From Nissolia schottii (taxonomy: Eukaryota; Streptophyta; Magnoliopsida; Fabales; Fabaceae), in contig QANU01013918.1 in the NCBI GenBank assembly GCA_003254905.1, forward strand, positions 310,001 through 374,000: a stretch of DNA of 64,000 nucleotides, in the 5' to 3' direction. The first letter of the stretch is position 1, and every line of letters starts with the position of its first letter. Shown here piece by piece: positions 13,582 to 25,692 of this stretch. A program made the position numbers and the translations under genes. Under the pieces are notes generated by a model. The model had not been told where the DNA came from and made no database searches. It saw nothing but the letters and a program-made list of their open reading frames with translations.

Positions 13582-16500
13582 CTAACTTTGTTGTTTGGCG
13601 CTGCTCTTCTTGCCTTTCTTTTGCTTCTGCTTCAATTGAGTAAGGCCTGCTGCGGATATCTTAACATTACCAATGATCGAAGCAACCAACTCAGGATCTG
13701 TACACGCTTTCATCAACTCCTTCTCCCGGTTTGTTGCTTCCGACATGTGGCTGAATAGGTTCATTGCAGTCTTTGCAGCTATACAGTAAAAGGGGAATAA
13801 TTACGGCATCATCATGAATAAGATAATAAGCAGGCATCAAACAGGGCCAAATGAAGACACTACTCATCAATTATGAAGGAACAAAAACTGAGTTGGAAAC
13901 TAGTTTACAAGACTTTCTTCCAATTGGTGATAACCACGAAATTTATAAGGATAAACATGGTAAGTAGGTAATGTAAAAGTAAATAAAAAATAAATAGTAC
14001 CTTTCCCTTTCTTGAGCGATCCAGGAATAATCTTCACCCGATATTTGTAGGACTGAACTGCATTATAGGGACTACAGACAGGAACAGCATATAGGAGAAT
14101 GTCATTAGGGAGTGGATTCCCTGTCAAATAATCCACATCATTTAGTTTTTCTTTCTCCTCTTCTCCTATTTCATGAATATCGTCTTCTTCCATTGCCACC
14201 CTATCTGCTTCAGAAGTGTTGGGATTATGTTCAGTTTTACCAGTTGAATGACTATCATCTGGTTGCTCCTTACAATCCCGAGATAAGTGACCTGCCTTCT
14301 TACACTTGTAACATATTTTTGGAGCTTCTGTAGGACCTGCCAGAATAAACAAGTTAAGAACAACGGCAATAATTTGGAACATATATATGTTCTTCCTCTA
14401 ATTTACAGTAAAGTTAATATCACTGAGTGATCAGCTAATAGGTTTGAGGTAGTGACTAGACTAGAATTACAAAACATGTCAAGGGCAATGAACCAAGCTG
14501 CCTTACTACTCAACTAGTTAATTGGCCCAGATTCTGGTTCATCAGCCAAATTGTGAAATTTGAGCTAAAGAATTTCCAAGTTCGACTCTTGACATGGTTG
14601 ATTTGTTTGGTTAATAAATTCTATTGGTCGAGTTATATATGTCAGTCATATATAATGAAAATAACATTACAATGCACCAAACATAAATATTACTAATATA
14701 AATTATTAACAATGCTTGAACTTTGTCCCACTAAGTGAAGCTGATTACATGGATCAGATGAAAAACATAACGTATGATATGTGTGTTTATGAACCTATCA
14801 ACCAAGTTCATAAGCCAGCTCAGCTCAAGTTGGCTCATTTAGCTAAATGATTTGAGCTAATCCAAGAAGAAAAGTTCATAAGCATTATTTGAGCCAAGCT
14901 GGTTTACAACTTTATATCAAATTCGAGCTGATCTTGAAGGCAACACCATTTTAATCAAATTGAGTCTGAGCTTGGCTCAACTCATTTTCAGCAATACTGA
15001 TGATGAAACTTAGGATTACCAGTTTCAGGTTTTTTCCCTTTGTCTGACGCATCATTTTCACTTGATGTCTCTTCCTTCTTGTTTGACTTTCCAGAAGACT
15101 ACAAATAAACACACAAAATCAGCTTTAGAGTATTATCAAGATGGAACTGTCCCTCGGGAAATCAGAAAGATGCAAGGATTACTTGGAAGTAGTAATTTGT
15201 TACTGTCCACAACATCTGGTTTCTTAAATACTTTCTCCAGTTCTGATGTATTTAAATGCTATTTGTAGGAAGTTTATGGTATTAGTTAAGCTTCACGTCT
15301 ATGGGGACATCTTCACATTCAATTTAGAAACAAAAATACATGTATATATATCATGCTTAAGACCCAAATCACAGTAATTTTTCCCGTGGATAGATATGAA
15401 ATGTCATGCAAGTTACTGAACTCACAGCCAATAATGCCATTCGGATGTTCCTTTCTTCCTCATCTTGATCAGCATACTTTTCCTTTATCTTCTTAAGCTT
15501 CCCCTTTTGACCACGGCTGACTTTTTGACCACCTGTCTTTGAATTTTGAACTTCTTTGGCAGGTAGATTGGAAGAAATATCAGTTAATTTTGATTCTTCC
15601 TTTCCGCATTCAACATTGGAATCTACTACACCTGGTTTCTGTTCTTTTTTAAGTTTTCTTCTCTCAGCTTTTGATACATAAGGTTTATCCCGTACTGAAG
15701 CTTTGCTCTCTTCAAGATGATGCTCACTGCCTACATCAATCTTAGAGTTCTCAACTCCGTAGTTTTTACTTGATTTAGCGACAGATCCAAGTCCTAGAGC
15801 TCGATCAATAAGTTCCTCGAGTTGAGGGTTGACAGATGCTAAGCCATTTTTACTAACATCAGATAATTCCCTTCTATCAACCAAAGTCATCATACTCGTC
15901 TCTTTTGCAGGAAAATCATTTGAAACCCTAGTTTCAGTATTGATAGTAGCCAAACTAGTCTGAGATGATTCTGCAGAAAAGCATTCCGGTAGGGGCTTGT
16001 GTGAATCCGCAGACAAATTACCATTCCTTTCTGAATCTGTAGCAGATTTCGTGTCAGTGACATCCTTCTCAGACTCTGAATCGGATTTCTCTTCCATAGG
16101 GCCACTTTCTTCATAATCATCTACCGCTTCCTCCTCTCCTCTTACTCTCCTTTCATTTATATGTGATCCCAAAGAACTCTCGTCCAATCGAAATAGCAGG
16201 CCAAAACCCATGATAAGAGGGTGTGGTGGAAGAAAATTTTTCTTCCCCCGGATCATGAAACTCCCAATTGTCAGATATTCTCCCGTAGGAGCAGTTTTAC
16301 TAACCTGATGAGGATAAACCCACCATGCACTAGTAACAATTTTTGAATCCCATGCCTGGCTATGGCATACCTACATTCCAAAATGATATGGAGGTGTCAA
16401 TGGCTAACATTTGATTTAGGTCATGAAAATGAAATGAACCAAATAAAGCAAATTTAAATGGAGCATGGTACGGGTAAGTGTCTAACATACTGTGAAACAT

Positions 16501-19500
16501 CCTGCTTGGTTTAGGGTAAGAGGTGGAACTGGTTGCTCAGGCTTGTGATTCTTGATTACTGTACTAGAAGCTCCATGCAGTTCGGCATGCACATACCTAT
16601 TGCATAATCAAAACAATAGAATGAGAGAATCAGGTATCAAATCATACCTCAAATAGAAAGGGTTTGCATGTTTCAAAGCAGTGTAAAATAAATCTTTATT
16701 TCTGAATCATGATTCAGATGTTCCAGGCACTCCAAACTGCTGCTAAAATTAAATATTTTAGTCTATTGACTGAAATTGATTAGTACGAATAATTTAAATT
16801 GCCGAGTCGAAGTGACCATAACCAATAATTATATCATAAATACCAATAGTATGCTGACATGGAACACAAGATTAACCAAGGAAGAAACAAGCCGCCTGAG
16901 AACAAGGAAAGAGAGACATTGCCGAAGTGGCAGGTGCAGATGAAGAAAACCAGTATAATTTTTGGGAAAAAGTGGAGGCAGCTCCCACAGGGAATGTAAG
17001 AGATGTTTTAAGGATTTCCAAATCCTAAAGCAATTGTACTATTGAAACTTTATATACAAATTCATATTTTTTTCTTGCGTAAAAGATGAAAAAAATTATT
17101 AGAGAAGGGAAACAGAAGAATAAAGGACCAGAGGATAATTTAACCCCCTAAATGGGAAAAAAAATCATCAAAGCAGGCACTCACCAATCTCTTTGCAAAT
17201 TACCAAAGACACAAGCACCCATTAGCTGAGTACTACAAAACAGGTAAGTATACCCTTTTACCCCATAAAAGATGCCAATAAAATAGCAGCAAACATGGCA
17301 CACTGGCAAAAGGCACGGTTCTCAATAAATCTTCTAAAACTCCTAAAATGACAAAAAAAGACCAGACTGACTGGCCAAAACCACATTCATCCAAACATCT
17401 TACACCAGAAACATCTAGAAGCTGCACAATGCAGAAATAAATGTCTGCTAGTCTCAGATTGAGAAACACATACAAAGAAAGACTTCACCTTCATATAGAT
17501 TTCCTAAGGGAGTTAGCCAGAAGAACGATGTCCTTGTTTGGAGAAAGGGTGACACCATCTAAAGACCAATTCCTCCTATCTGGAGAAGAAGAGGGACAAA
17601 TAGAGCCAAGAAAACAAGAAAGCACTTAAAACTCCATAGTTTTTTTCTATCATTCAGGTTTTGGGAAAAAATGAGTTGTTTAATAGAAGGACTGATTCCG
17701 GAAGGAATAGAACCTGCTAATGGGGTGACGATGGAAAGAAGATGAGGAAAAGATATGAAACAAATTATGCCCAACCGACAAATCCTCCCAAATTCCGATA
17801 CAAGAATCATCCTCAAATTTCAAAGACATCAATAGAAGAAAAGCAGTATACTCTTGAGGTAAATTTCCTATAACATTAAGTTGTTTTTGTCCACAGCCCT
17901 CACATCCAATCCTATGACCCTATTCCTACCCATTCAGAAGAAATCATATTTGCACCAAATAACTTGCTAGAAGATGTTGATTCCAGAGGAAACCACCATA
18001 ACTACACGCTAGTTAAGGTAATATCTTCAACACCAAATTTCCAGGTCCTGACCCCTCCCCTTCCCTTTTTGTTCTAGGGCTGCAACAGATTGCACAACTA
18101 GTAAGATGATCCCTGTTGGTATTCCTCCTCAACAAAAGGAAGTTTCTTGTGATTTTCTCCTTTTTGTTACGAACCTTCACAGGAATCTGGGATCTTGAAG
18201 ATATACTAAAATTTTCTTAATCAAGAATACACCAATTTTGGATTAAATATAGTTATTTTAAAAAGACACAAGTCATAACATATGCTTTCAATGATCTGGG
18301 GACGTGTTGAAATATTACTCATCCAAAAGAAGACATCATGTAAACCTAAATAATATCACTTCCATCATTGCTCAATAACTTAAAACCATGTTTAAATTTT
18401 AGCCATAAGAGCTAAGGTGGTGTAATACAACATTAAATACTCACAGATCTCCTTTTGACATATAACGCTTCACTATCATCTCATTTTGTTGGGCATCACG
18501 TCCACTGATAACCAAATAGTTCTCACTGCTAATGAACCAATTAAATTTCTCAAACCAGTGGACTTTGCGCATATGTGAAATTGTGGCAACAGTTTTTTCC
18601 TGGAAATACATTTGTTAAAATAAATGAGTAAATTACATAAGCAGTCACATAAAGCAATGAAGACTGAAAGGAAAAAATAAAATAAAATCAGACTATTAGC
18701 TTGGACATCATACTGTTCTACATTTATCCATTCAGTGATCAAATGCCTATATTTGTTTATTTATTTTTGGGTGAGAAGAATACTATGAGGCATCCTCCAA
18801 AGATAACAAGAAACAATCAGAAAAGGAAACCACAAAGGAACCCCTTAAAAGTAAACATTGGCCTGTACCATAGAGAGGCCAAAAGGACAATTTTATCGCA
18901 TAAAATAGCATATGCAACTTTCACTAGAATATAGAAAGAAAGAATATAAGAGCAGAGGACAAGAAATCATCCTAGGAAAAAAAAAACAACAGAAAAAAAT
19001 AAATCATAGACGGTTAAGAATGACAGAAATTCCAAGTACGATGACCAGGTAATCCTAATGGTCAACAAAAACTTAAGTGAAACCTATATGCTCTAATACA
19101 AGTGGAAACCCGATTAAATAACAACCAATTTAAAATGCACTCCATCTACATAAATATAACATGGTCATGCTTTTCGTGTAACCAATAAACCTCTTATAGG
19201 TTGAGGAGATGAACTCAGCCAAACTAGATTCTGTTTCTTTCCATGACCAAGGACTACACATTTATTTTTCACCTAGTTTCTTCTTTCAATCAATGTATAT
19301 GAACATATTGTAATCCAATAACTATGCAGAAATTCGCACAGTAGATTAAAGATATGCAAATTCAATTTCTAACCCACCTGATTAATCTGTAAGCGAGTCT
19401 TTTTCTCTGCAGCTTTAAACGCCTTTTCATGCGCAGTTATAGTCTTTTCCTGCTTGCTCTCCTGCTTTTTCTTCAGTTCATACCACCTCCGAGCATTGGC

Positions 19501-22500
19501 ATGAGCGGAGAGAGCTAAATCAACTTCAACCTTGAAAGCAAACATACTAGTGGTTACTAATGTTACACATTGAAGGGGGAAAATGTTAAAAAGCTACATA
19601 TTTAAGAAACACAACTAAAACCAGAGACAACCGTGGCAATGACAACAAAATTCAATAGAAGTTAATGAAAATCTGTAATAATGAATTATTGACACCAACC
19701 TATAAGAATAGGATATAAGGTAGTAAAATCCATATCTGTGCATTGTGACTTAAGTCAAATTTTGTGTTCGATTATCATATTATGTTGGTTGAAGATCATA
19801 AAATAATGACAAATTTAAAGAACAACTATGTGCAGGTCTACTTATGCTCAAAACCTAGATGTCTCCAATCTATAAGCCAAAGACAGAGAACAGACAAAAT
19901 ATTTTAAAACCTATGCTTTAGGTAGCATAACAGACAAGCAACAGAAAATTTTGAATAAAAAACTAAAAACCTATGCTAAAATTTTGTGGCAATTTGCAAC
20001 CTATGTTACACTTTGGCGCTTTTGGTTAGTGAAAATATCGTAGTTTGAACGCAATTTTCGATGATACAACAGACAATATTTGATTTGGGATAGCTTCTAG
20101 TTGGTGTGAAGTACATAACCTTTAAAATAGGTTTCCCTACCAAATATGTTGAGGGATTGAGTAGCTTTGCCCAACTGATTTTCTCTTTTTTTTTTCTTAG
20201 TCATTATCTGTTTTGCTCTTTTGCTAAGGAGAATTCCTTTTCCTTCTATATTTTTTTTTTCTTTTGTGTTAATGAATTTAATGATTTGACTATATCCATA
20301 TAGCTGATCCTACCTAGAGGAGCAAGGCTTAGTTGTTGTTGTTAATGAATTTTTTCTTTTGTTCAGAAATAAATAAATACCTTATCCACAGGGAGTGTCT
20401 TCTCATCATCATCCATTTCATCAAGATTGTTGGCCAATAGTAAAGTCATGCAGTTCCTCTCAAGATGGAGCTTGTCAATGAGACTAGCAACTGGGTTTCC
20501 AGCTTTTTTTTCTTCCTTAACCATCCGAGCAAGGTCATCCCAGTTCATGCCCTTTGCAAGAGCTACACGAACAGCTAATATAGCAGAATCCACATCTTCT
20601 AAGTTGTATTCTATCAATTCTGCCATTTTAACACAGTGATCAGCTTCTTTCCTCAATGTGTGCACTCGGTTTTCCTACACACAAAAATTAGATACACCGG
20701 TTTTCAGCATGTCAGCACTATCAAATATCAACCATAAAACAAATACTGGAACAACTAGAGTTTCCTCAACTTCACAGTTCACAAGCATACTAGAAGGTAG
20801 GGTAGGTTTTTGTCTGAGTGTTTGTTACAAGATTCTTGCAAAGATTAGGATGAAAAATAAATGAAACGGAGATTATACGAATATAATTTGACGGAAGATT
20901 CTAATTTCACGAACAGAATGAATGAACCAACCAGGACCTTCTACCTCTGCTGAATTTGTAGAAAAATAAAAGAAAAGGGTGAGTGGGCTGCATTGCTAAG
21001 GTTCAGTAGGTTCAATGCTTGAGTTAGTTTGCACTCAGCATATCAATATATATAGATACGAAATAAAGACAAAAACGCACATTTACAAGAACTATAATTA
21101 AGATATTCCATATGACTCCAACTGTTCCAAAAGATGAACCTTTTCATACATCCAGACAATAAATTATGTTAGTATCAGATGTTCTGAATATGTCTTTGGA
21201 GTTATATTTGTTCCTCATGCTACTGTAGTCAATCATAAATGACAGTTATAATTTAGATATTTTAGCAGCATACATGCATACATCCACCTAAGACTTTGCA
21301 AGTGACTTTGAATAGAAAAACAATAAGAACTTGTAGTAAGCTAGACAGACTTGATAAACAAATTGAGTGCACAAATTATCATTAACATAACTTCTTCCCT
21401 TCTTTAAATTAATGCCAAATTTCTGTTTCTTTATTGCAACAGACAACTGAAACCCGTAGACACTTTAAGGACAGAAATGACTCAAATGACGTATTATTTT
21501 ACTAATGAAAGATGCCAAATTTGGAGTATAGAGAGACAAACAGAACATGGTATCAGTGGAGTGAAAATATAGTGTGAAATTACAACATATAGAATCATGG
21601 CATGTAAACAACAACAACAACAACAAAAATCACCAAAATGTGAGTCAGAATGAGATATCCAGCATGAACTACTGTGAGAGCCAGACGGTTCAGTTGACGG
21701 TCCAGTCATATTTTTATCCTTTTGATAGAATAAAGGATGTGTTAGTTTTCAGCATGGGCACCAACCTGATCCTGGCGTATTTTATTTAGCTTCTGAGCAG
21801 CTGTGTTTTCTTTTGTTTTCTGCTGTTGTTCAGACCTTTGACTCTCAATTTTGCTATAGAACTCATCCAAGGCTGCATCAAATGTCTCAAACGTTGTATA
21901 ATCCCTTGACTTAAATTGGTTGAGTAAGATTGGGCAGAACTCATCATATATCTGCATTAAAAGGTACAGCAATGTTATGTACTAAATACCACAAAACCAT
22001 CTTAGTAAGCAATTTAGTCCCTCATTTTCTTCCATACTCATGATGCCACTAAAATTATGGAGTAGAATATAACCTGGCTAGCACTTCCTGGTTGAGGGAT
22101 GGAAGAATCCTTCCCCAAATTTTTGTTCTGCATCCAAATATATCCTTCAGGAACTATTTCACCTGAAATAACATCCTGCATCCAATCTTCAAACTTTGCA
22201 ACAGCTTTGACCAAAGCCTGAACAGTAGCATCATCCCATGTTTTATCTTTGGGAACTTTTGTATTAGGGATTAGCCCAGCATCCAATATTATATGTTCAG
22301 AAAGGGCAGGTCCATAACCAAGTGCCTCCCCAAGGACACTTTTCAATGTGGCAGATGACTTCCCACCTTTACGGGCTCCCTGCTTATCTCTTGCTACCTT
22401 AGAACCATCAACTTCATTTCCATTGACCTTAACAGTTTCATCATTACCATCTTCCTTAGAAGACATTAGGGCTGTCTGTAACTTCTCAGAAGTAGTTCGC

Positions 22501-23930
22501 TCAAAAACTCGACAACTTTCTATGGGATAACGATGGCGTGACATGATTGCAAGCCCTTTATCATCATCCCTGTTATTGGTGAATTACTATTATTCCAAGT
22601 ATTATAGAGACTTCTTAAGAATTCCAATCGATAAATTAAACATCAGACGACTCAAGGCCCCAAAATATAAATAAGTAGAAGCAAATGCATCGTGATGCTA
22701 AAGTAAAACAATGTTTATTAGTTCCATTTTCAAAAGACAGGTCTTACATAACATTCAGGAAAATAATCTTCGATTCTACAAATGTGGTACACGTAACAAA
22801 TCAATATGTCATAACATTTTCCCGATCCTTCACAACTGTGCACCTTTTTTTGGATAAAAGACACAACTGTGTACTTAAATGCTCTGTTAACACATTCTTC
22901 TTCTATTAAAAAACTCATGGCCTCCTATCATTCGAACTTTCATTTGTATGCCTCATAATTCATTATGTTGAACTGAGTGACCAGAGGGAAAAATAGGACT
23001 AACCTGTGAGATCTCAGGAGAGTCATGACAGTCAAACTAGAATCCGTGAGGAGGATGTTCCCCTGGGCATACAGCTCCAATATAACATAGTTTGCATTCT
23101 CCCCCAATCCAAATTGAAAGAGAATAATCTGCCACAGTTTAAAGAAATACTGAGACAAAAAAAATAAAAATAAAAATGATAGACCTAGAAACTTTGCCCG
23201 TATTTAGTTGCCAGAATGAGGTGGCATGCTTATTGACTCTTAGGCAATTAAGTGTGCCATCATTCCACTTCATTTCATCCGATAATCACTATGATTTAAG
23301 TCAAAACTTTCAGTAGAATTACAAAGAATCGAGTGCATGCACGTGAGTGAGATGAACAATTGATGGTGGTAGGGGTGTATTACCCGATCATAGCCAAGTT
23401 GCCTGACATCCTCAAGCCTCCTAGTCCGAATATGCTTCCTCAATTTCAGAGTAAAACCAGAAGGTGTATTGCTTTTATCACTACAAACATATAATACAAA
23501 CAGCAAAAGGAAACAATCAATCTCATATACTTAACAAGATCATTGTTCTATTCAATTCAACCTAATAAGAAATTGATGGAAATTGCGATGAGATTATTAG
23601 TGTTTACAACTTACCGCATATAGACAGTGGTGTGCAACCTGACGCCGCTTTCCATGAGCAACAGAACCTTCTCGCTCTCTCCAGATTCCGTCATTCCGCT
23701 ACTGTTCATCAGCTTGAACACGTACGTCTGCAAAAACAAAATATAAATATAAATAAATAAACAAAACAAAATCGATTTGCGATCGTGAAACGAGTGTTGT
23801 GAAATTGAAAGAATAGGAAGAATGCCTTGGGAGTGAGGTCGTAGACATTGGAGCATCGCATTCCGATTAAGCGACGGAGGCATTTGACCTCGGCGGCCAC
23901 ATCGGCGGTGTTCATGCGAACCTTCACCAT
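13582..23930 (-). CDS. NEMF: NEMF / Rqc2 / Tae2 homologue (ribosome-associated quality control factor)
   Basis: NEMF/Rqc2 binds stalled 60S subunits carrying peptidyl-tRNA, helps the Listerin ligase ubiquitinate the nascent chain and directs C-terminal tailing. Exons, 5' to 3' on the minus strand: 23930-23826, 23727-23615, 23480-23384, 23128-23004, 22569-22074, 21951-21766, 20674-20381, 19530-19378, 18599-18445, 16596-16491, 16370-15426, 15098-15020, 14336-14001, 13778-13582; total 1128 aa. NFACT-N spans about 1-500 and keeps Asp10 and Asp104-Arg105, matching the functional D9/D98/R99 of yeast Rqc2. A charged coiled coil follows at about 340-410, NFACT-R at about 526-640 ([10 protein letters not shown]), a Ser/Glu/Lys-rich linker at about 690-940, a CCHC zinc knuckle C960-x2-C-x4-H-x4-C973, and an NFACT-C domain ([14 protein letters not shown]). 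Intron 1 is GC-AG; the other introns read as GT-AG. The knuckle is usual in plant members. Convergent with S1. Confidence 0.95.
14712..14765 (-). mobile_element. RTE LINE 3'-end remnant in NEMF intron 12
   Basis: Read on the minus strand, CATGTAATCAGCTTCACTTAG followed by TGGGACAAAG is a diverged copy of the RTE 3' end seen at 44223-44603 and 48726-48842. It is a short remnant with no coding value. The rest of intron 12 (14337-15019) holds AT-rich DNA with GAGCTTGGCTCAA-type motifs, possibly another decayed DNA transposon. Confidence 0.4.
17230..17820 (-). mobile_element. Decayed non-LTR (L1-like) retrotransposon C-terminal region in NEMF intron 9
   Basis: On the minus strand, short open stretches in shifting frames resemble the end of plant L1-type reverse transcriptase ORFs. 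One stretch around 17390-17460 reads [19 protein letters not shown], which matches the zf-RVT pattern (E-T-x2-H-L-x3-C). Several stops and frame changes show it is dead. Intron 9 (16597-18444) is otherwise unremarkable. No target duplication was identified, so the ends are only approximate. Confidence 0.4.
20296..20344 (+). mobile_element. RTE LINE 3'-tail remnant in NEMF intron 7
   Basis: ATAGCTGATCCTACCTAGAG, then GCAAGGCTTAG and a short TTG repeat, matches the terminal part of the RTE family in this window. Only about 50 bases remain. It lies antisense to the host gene. Confidence 0.45.
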
Positions 23931-24320
23931 CTTTCTTCTCTTCTCTTTTGAGGTTTGTTCTGTTAGGGTATTTTTCAAATGAGGAGAGAAAGGGAGAGAA
24001 GCAGCAGCTAATCAAGCTTTAATGGTTTTACGAAATGCAAAACGGAAAATCTTTTGTGGAAATGATAAGTATGCAGTGTCTAGAGACAAGCTAGAAGAGG
24101 TAGAAGGAAGAAGAGAACGGCGTCGTCTTAACAATGTAAAGCACATCAAATATGATAAAATTACGTGATGAAAATTTGATAATTTATTTTTTTTTAAAAA
24201 TTGTATTATTATAAATATAATTCTATACACGTTTACAGTAAAGTTGATGAGAGCAATAACAACGGTGAAATTCACTTTTATTATAAATATGCTTAAATCT
24301 ATATCTATATATAATCTATA

Positions 24321-24440
24321 TCTATATTTATATATATAATAAAAGCTAGGAAATTTCACTGTGGACTTTGGACACGTGTCGGCACCCGAACCAATGTTTT
24401 CCCGCCTAAATGTGTCTCACGGATGCACCACGTGCGTAAA
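24321..24440 (+). mobile_element. Possible Helitron 5' end
   Basis: TCTATATTTATATATATAAT leads into AAAAGCTAGG and then a GC-richer stretch with CACGTGTCGGC. TC-starting, TATA-rich 5' termini of this form are seen in plant Helitrons. I did not find the hairpin plus CTRRT 3' end that would be needed to confirm it. Confidence 0.25.
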
Positions 24441-24493
24441 CAGTGAAGGAAGTGGCTTCTGAAGGAAGCTTTACCTCCACAGTTTTCAAAATT

Positions 24494-24600
24494 CTATTTT
24501 CTTTCTCTCTCTCTCAGTCTCTCAAGTCTCTCTCTCTCGACTCTCTCTGAGTCTCTCAAGACTCTCTTTCTCTCAAGATTCTCTTGGGTCTTCTCTCAAG
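24494..24600. repeat. CT-rich imperfect microsatellite
   Basis: Repeated TCTCTC, AGTCTCTCAAG and GACTCTCT units form an imperfect pyrimidine-rich tract of about 100 bases. No gene is associated with it. Confidence 0.8.
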
Positions 24601-25099
24601 ACAACCCACGCAACGACGAATGCGGAGGTCAACATGTGGCGGCGAAGAAGATTTGAACACAGAGTGTGTGTGAGTGTAATAAATCTATTTTTATTGTGAA
24701 TTTTTCTTCTTTTTCTTTCTATTGTGTTTTTATTGTGCAATAAATCATGAAACCACTTCTTATGAGGATTAAGAAGAGAGAGATTGGGGTTAGAAGCTTA
24801 TTTTTGTTTCTTTCGGAGTTAAGCAAACCCCAAAAAAAATCCTCTTTTTTCTATTGATTTGGGAAATTAGGTTTCTTTTTTTTGTTGTGATTTCAGGTTG
24901 ACAATGGTGGCTTGATAACAAAAGTGGTGGAGATAGCCAATGCAACATCAGAGGCAACAAAAAGACAATGGAGGCAATGAATTGAGTTAGAAATCCTAAT
25001 TTTACTTTTAAGCTGGCTAACATTTGGGTTTAAGAGTTTTGTATCTTTTTGTGTGTATACTTTGGGTGTAAAGTACATAGTTTTTATTCCAATAAATAA

Positions 25100-25167
25100 C
25101 ATATTTTGGGTGCAAATTGTTTCTTGATGATCTTTTCTATCATATTTTGGGTGCAAATTGTTTCTTG
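25100..25167. repeat. Short direct duplication, period 41 bp
   Basis: A 27-base segment beginning CATATTTTGGGTGCAAATTG occurs at 25100-25126 and again, identical, at 25141-25167. Intergenic, with no evident function. Confidence 0.8.
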
Positions 25168-25592
25168 GTAGGCCGCATGATATGCTTTAGGTTAAAATCC
25201 TATGAAAATGGTGCATATATTACTATGAAAGAGGATGCTGCTAACAAAGCATAAGAATGAGGTAGCATTTTCATTGGTTTTTCTTTTGTTTTAAGAGAGG
25301 AATTTACATTTTTCAACTTGATGATTCTTTTAGTAGTTGACATAGTTGTGAAACTTGAAAGTTTTGCATTTGCTTAGTGACCAAAACTGTTTGTGTATTT
25401 ATTTTAGTAGTTGGTATTCTTTTGTATGTCTCTTTTTTGATTTATAGGATCATTTAAAAGCTACAAGGATTGATACTTGAAGATTAGTCAATGATGAAAA
25501 TGATTAACATTTTAAGGAAGGTTTTAAACTGCCAATTTGTATTCAATTCAAATTTGATTGCAAACACTGGATTAATTTATTGGACTGGTCAT

Positions 25593-25692
25593 ACTATGCA
25601 CTCATGGTGTTTACTTAAATGCCTAACTCATTCATATAGATAACTATGCACTCATGGTGTTTGCAATAATGCTTGACTCAGTCATGATTGAA
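25593..25692. repeat. 50-bp tandem duplication, two copies
   Basis: Two units starting ACTATGCACTCATGGTGTTT lie at 25593-25642 and 25643-25692. The first 20 bases are identical and the remainder diverged. Intergenic and not coding. Confidence 0.75.
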
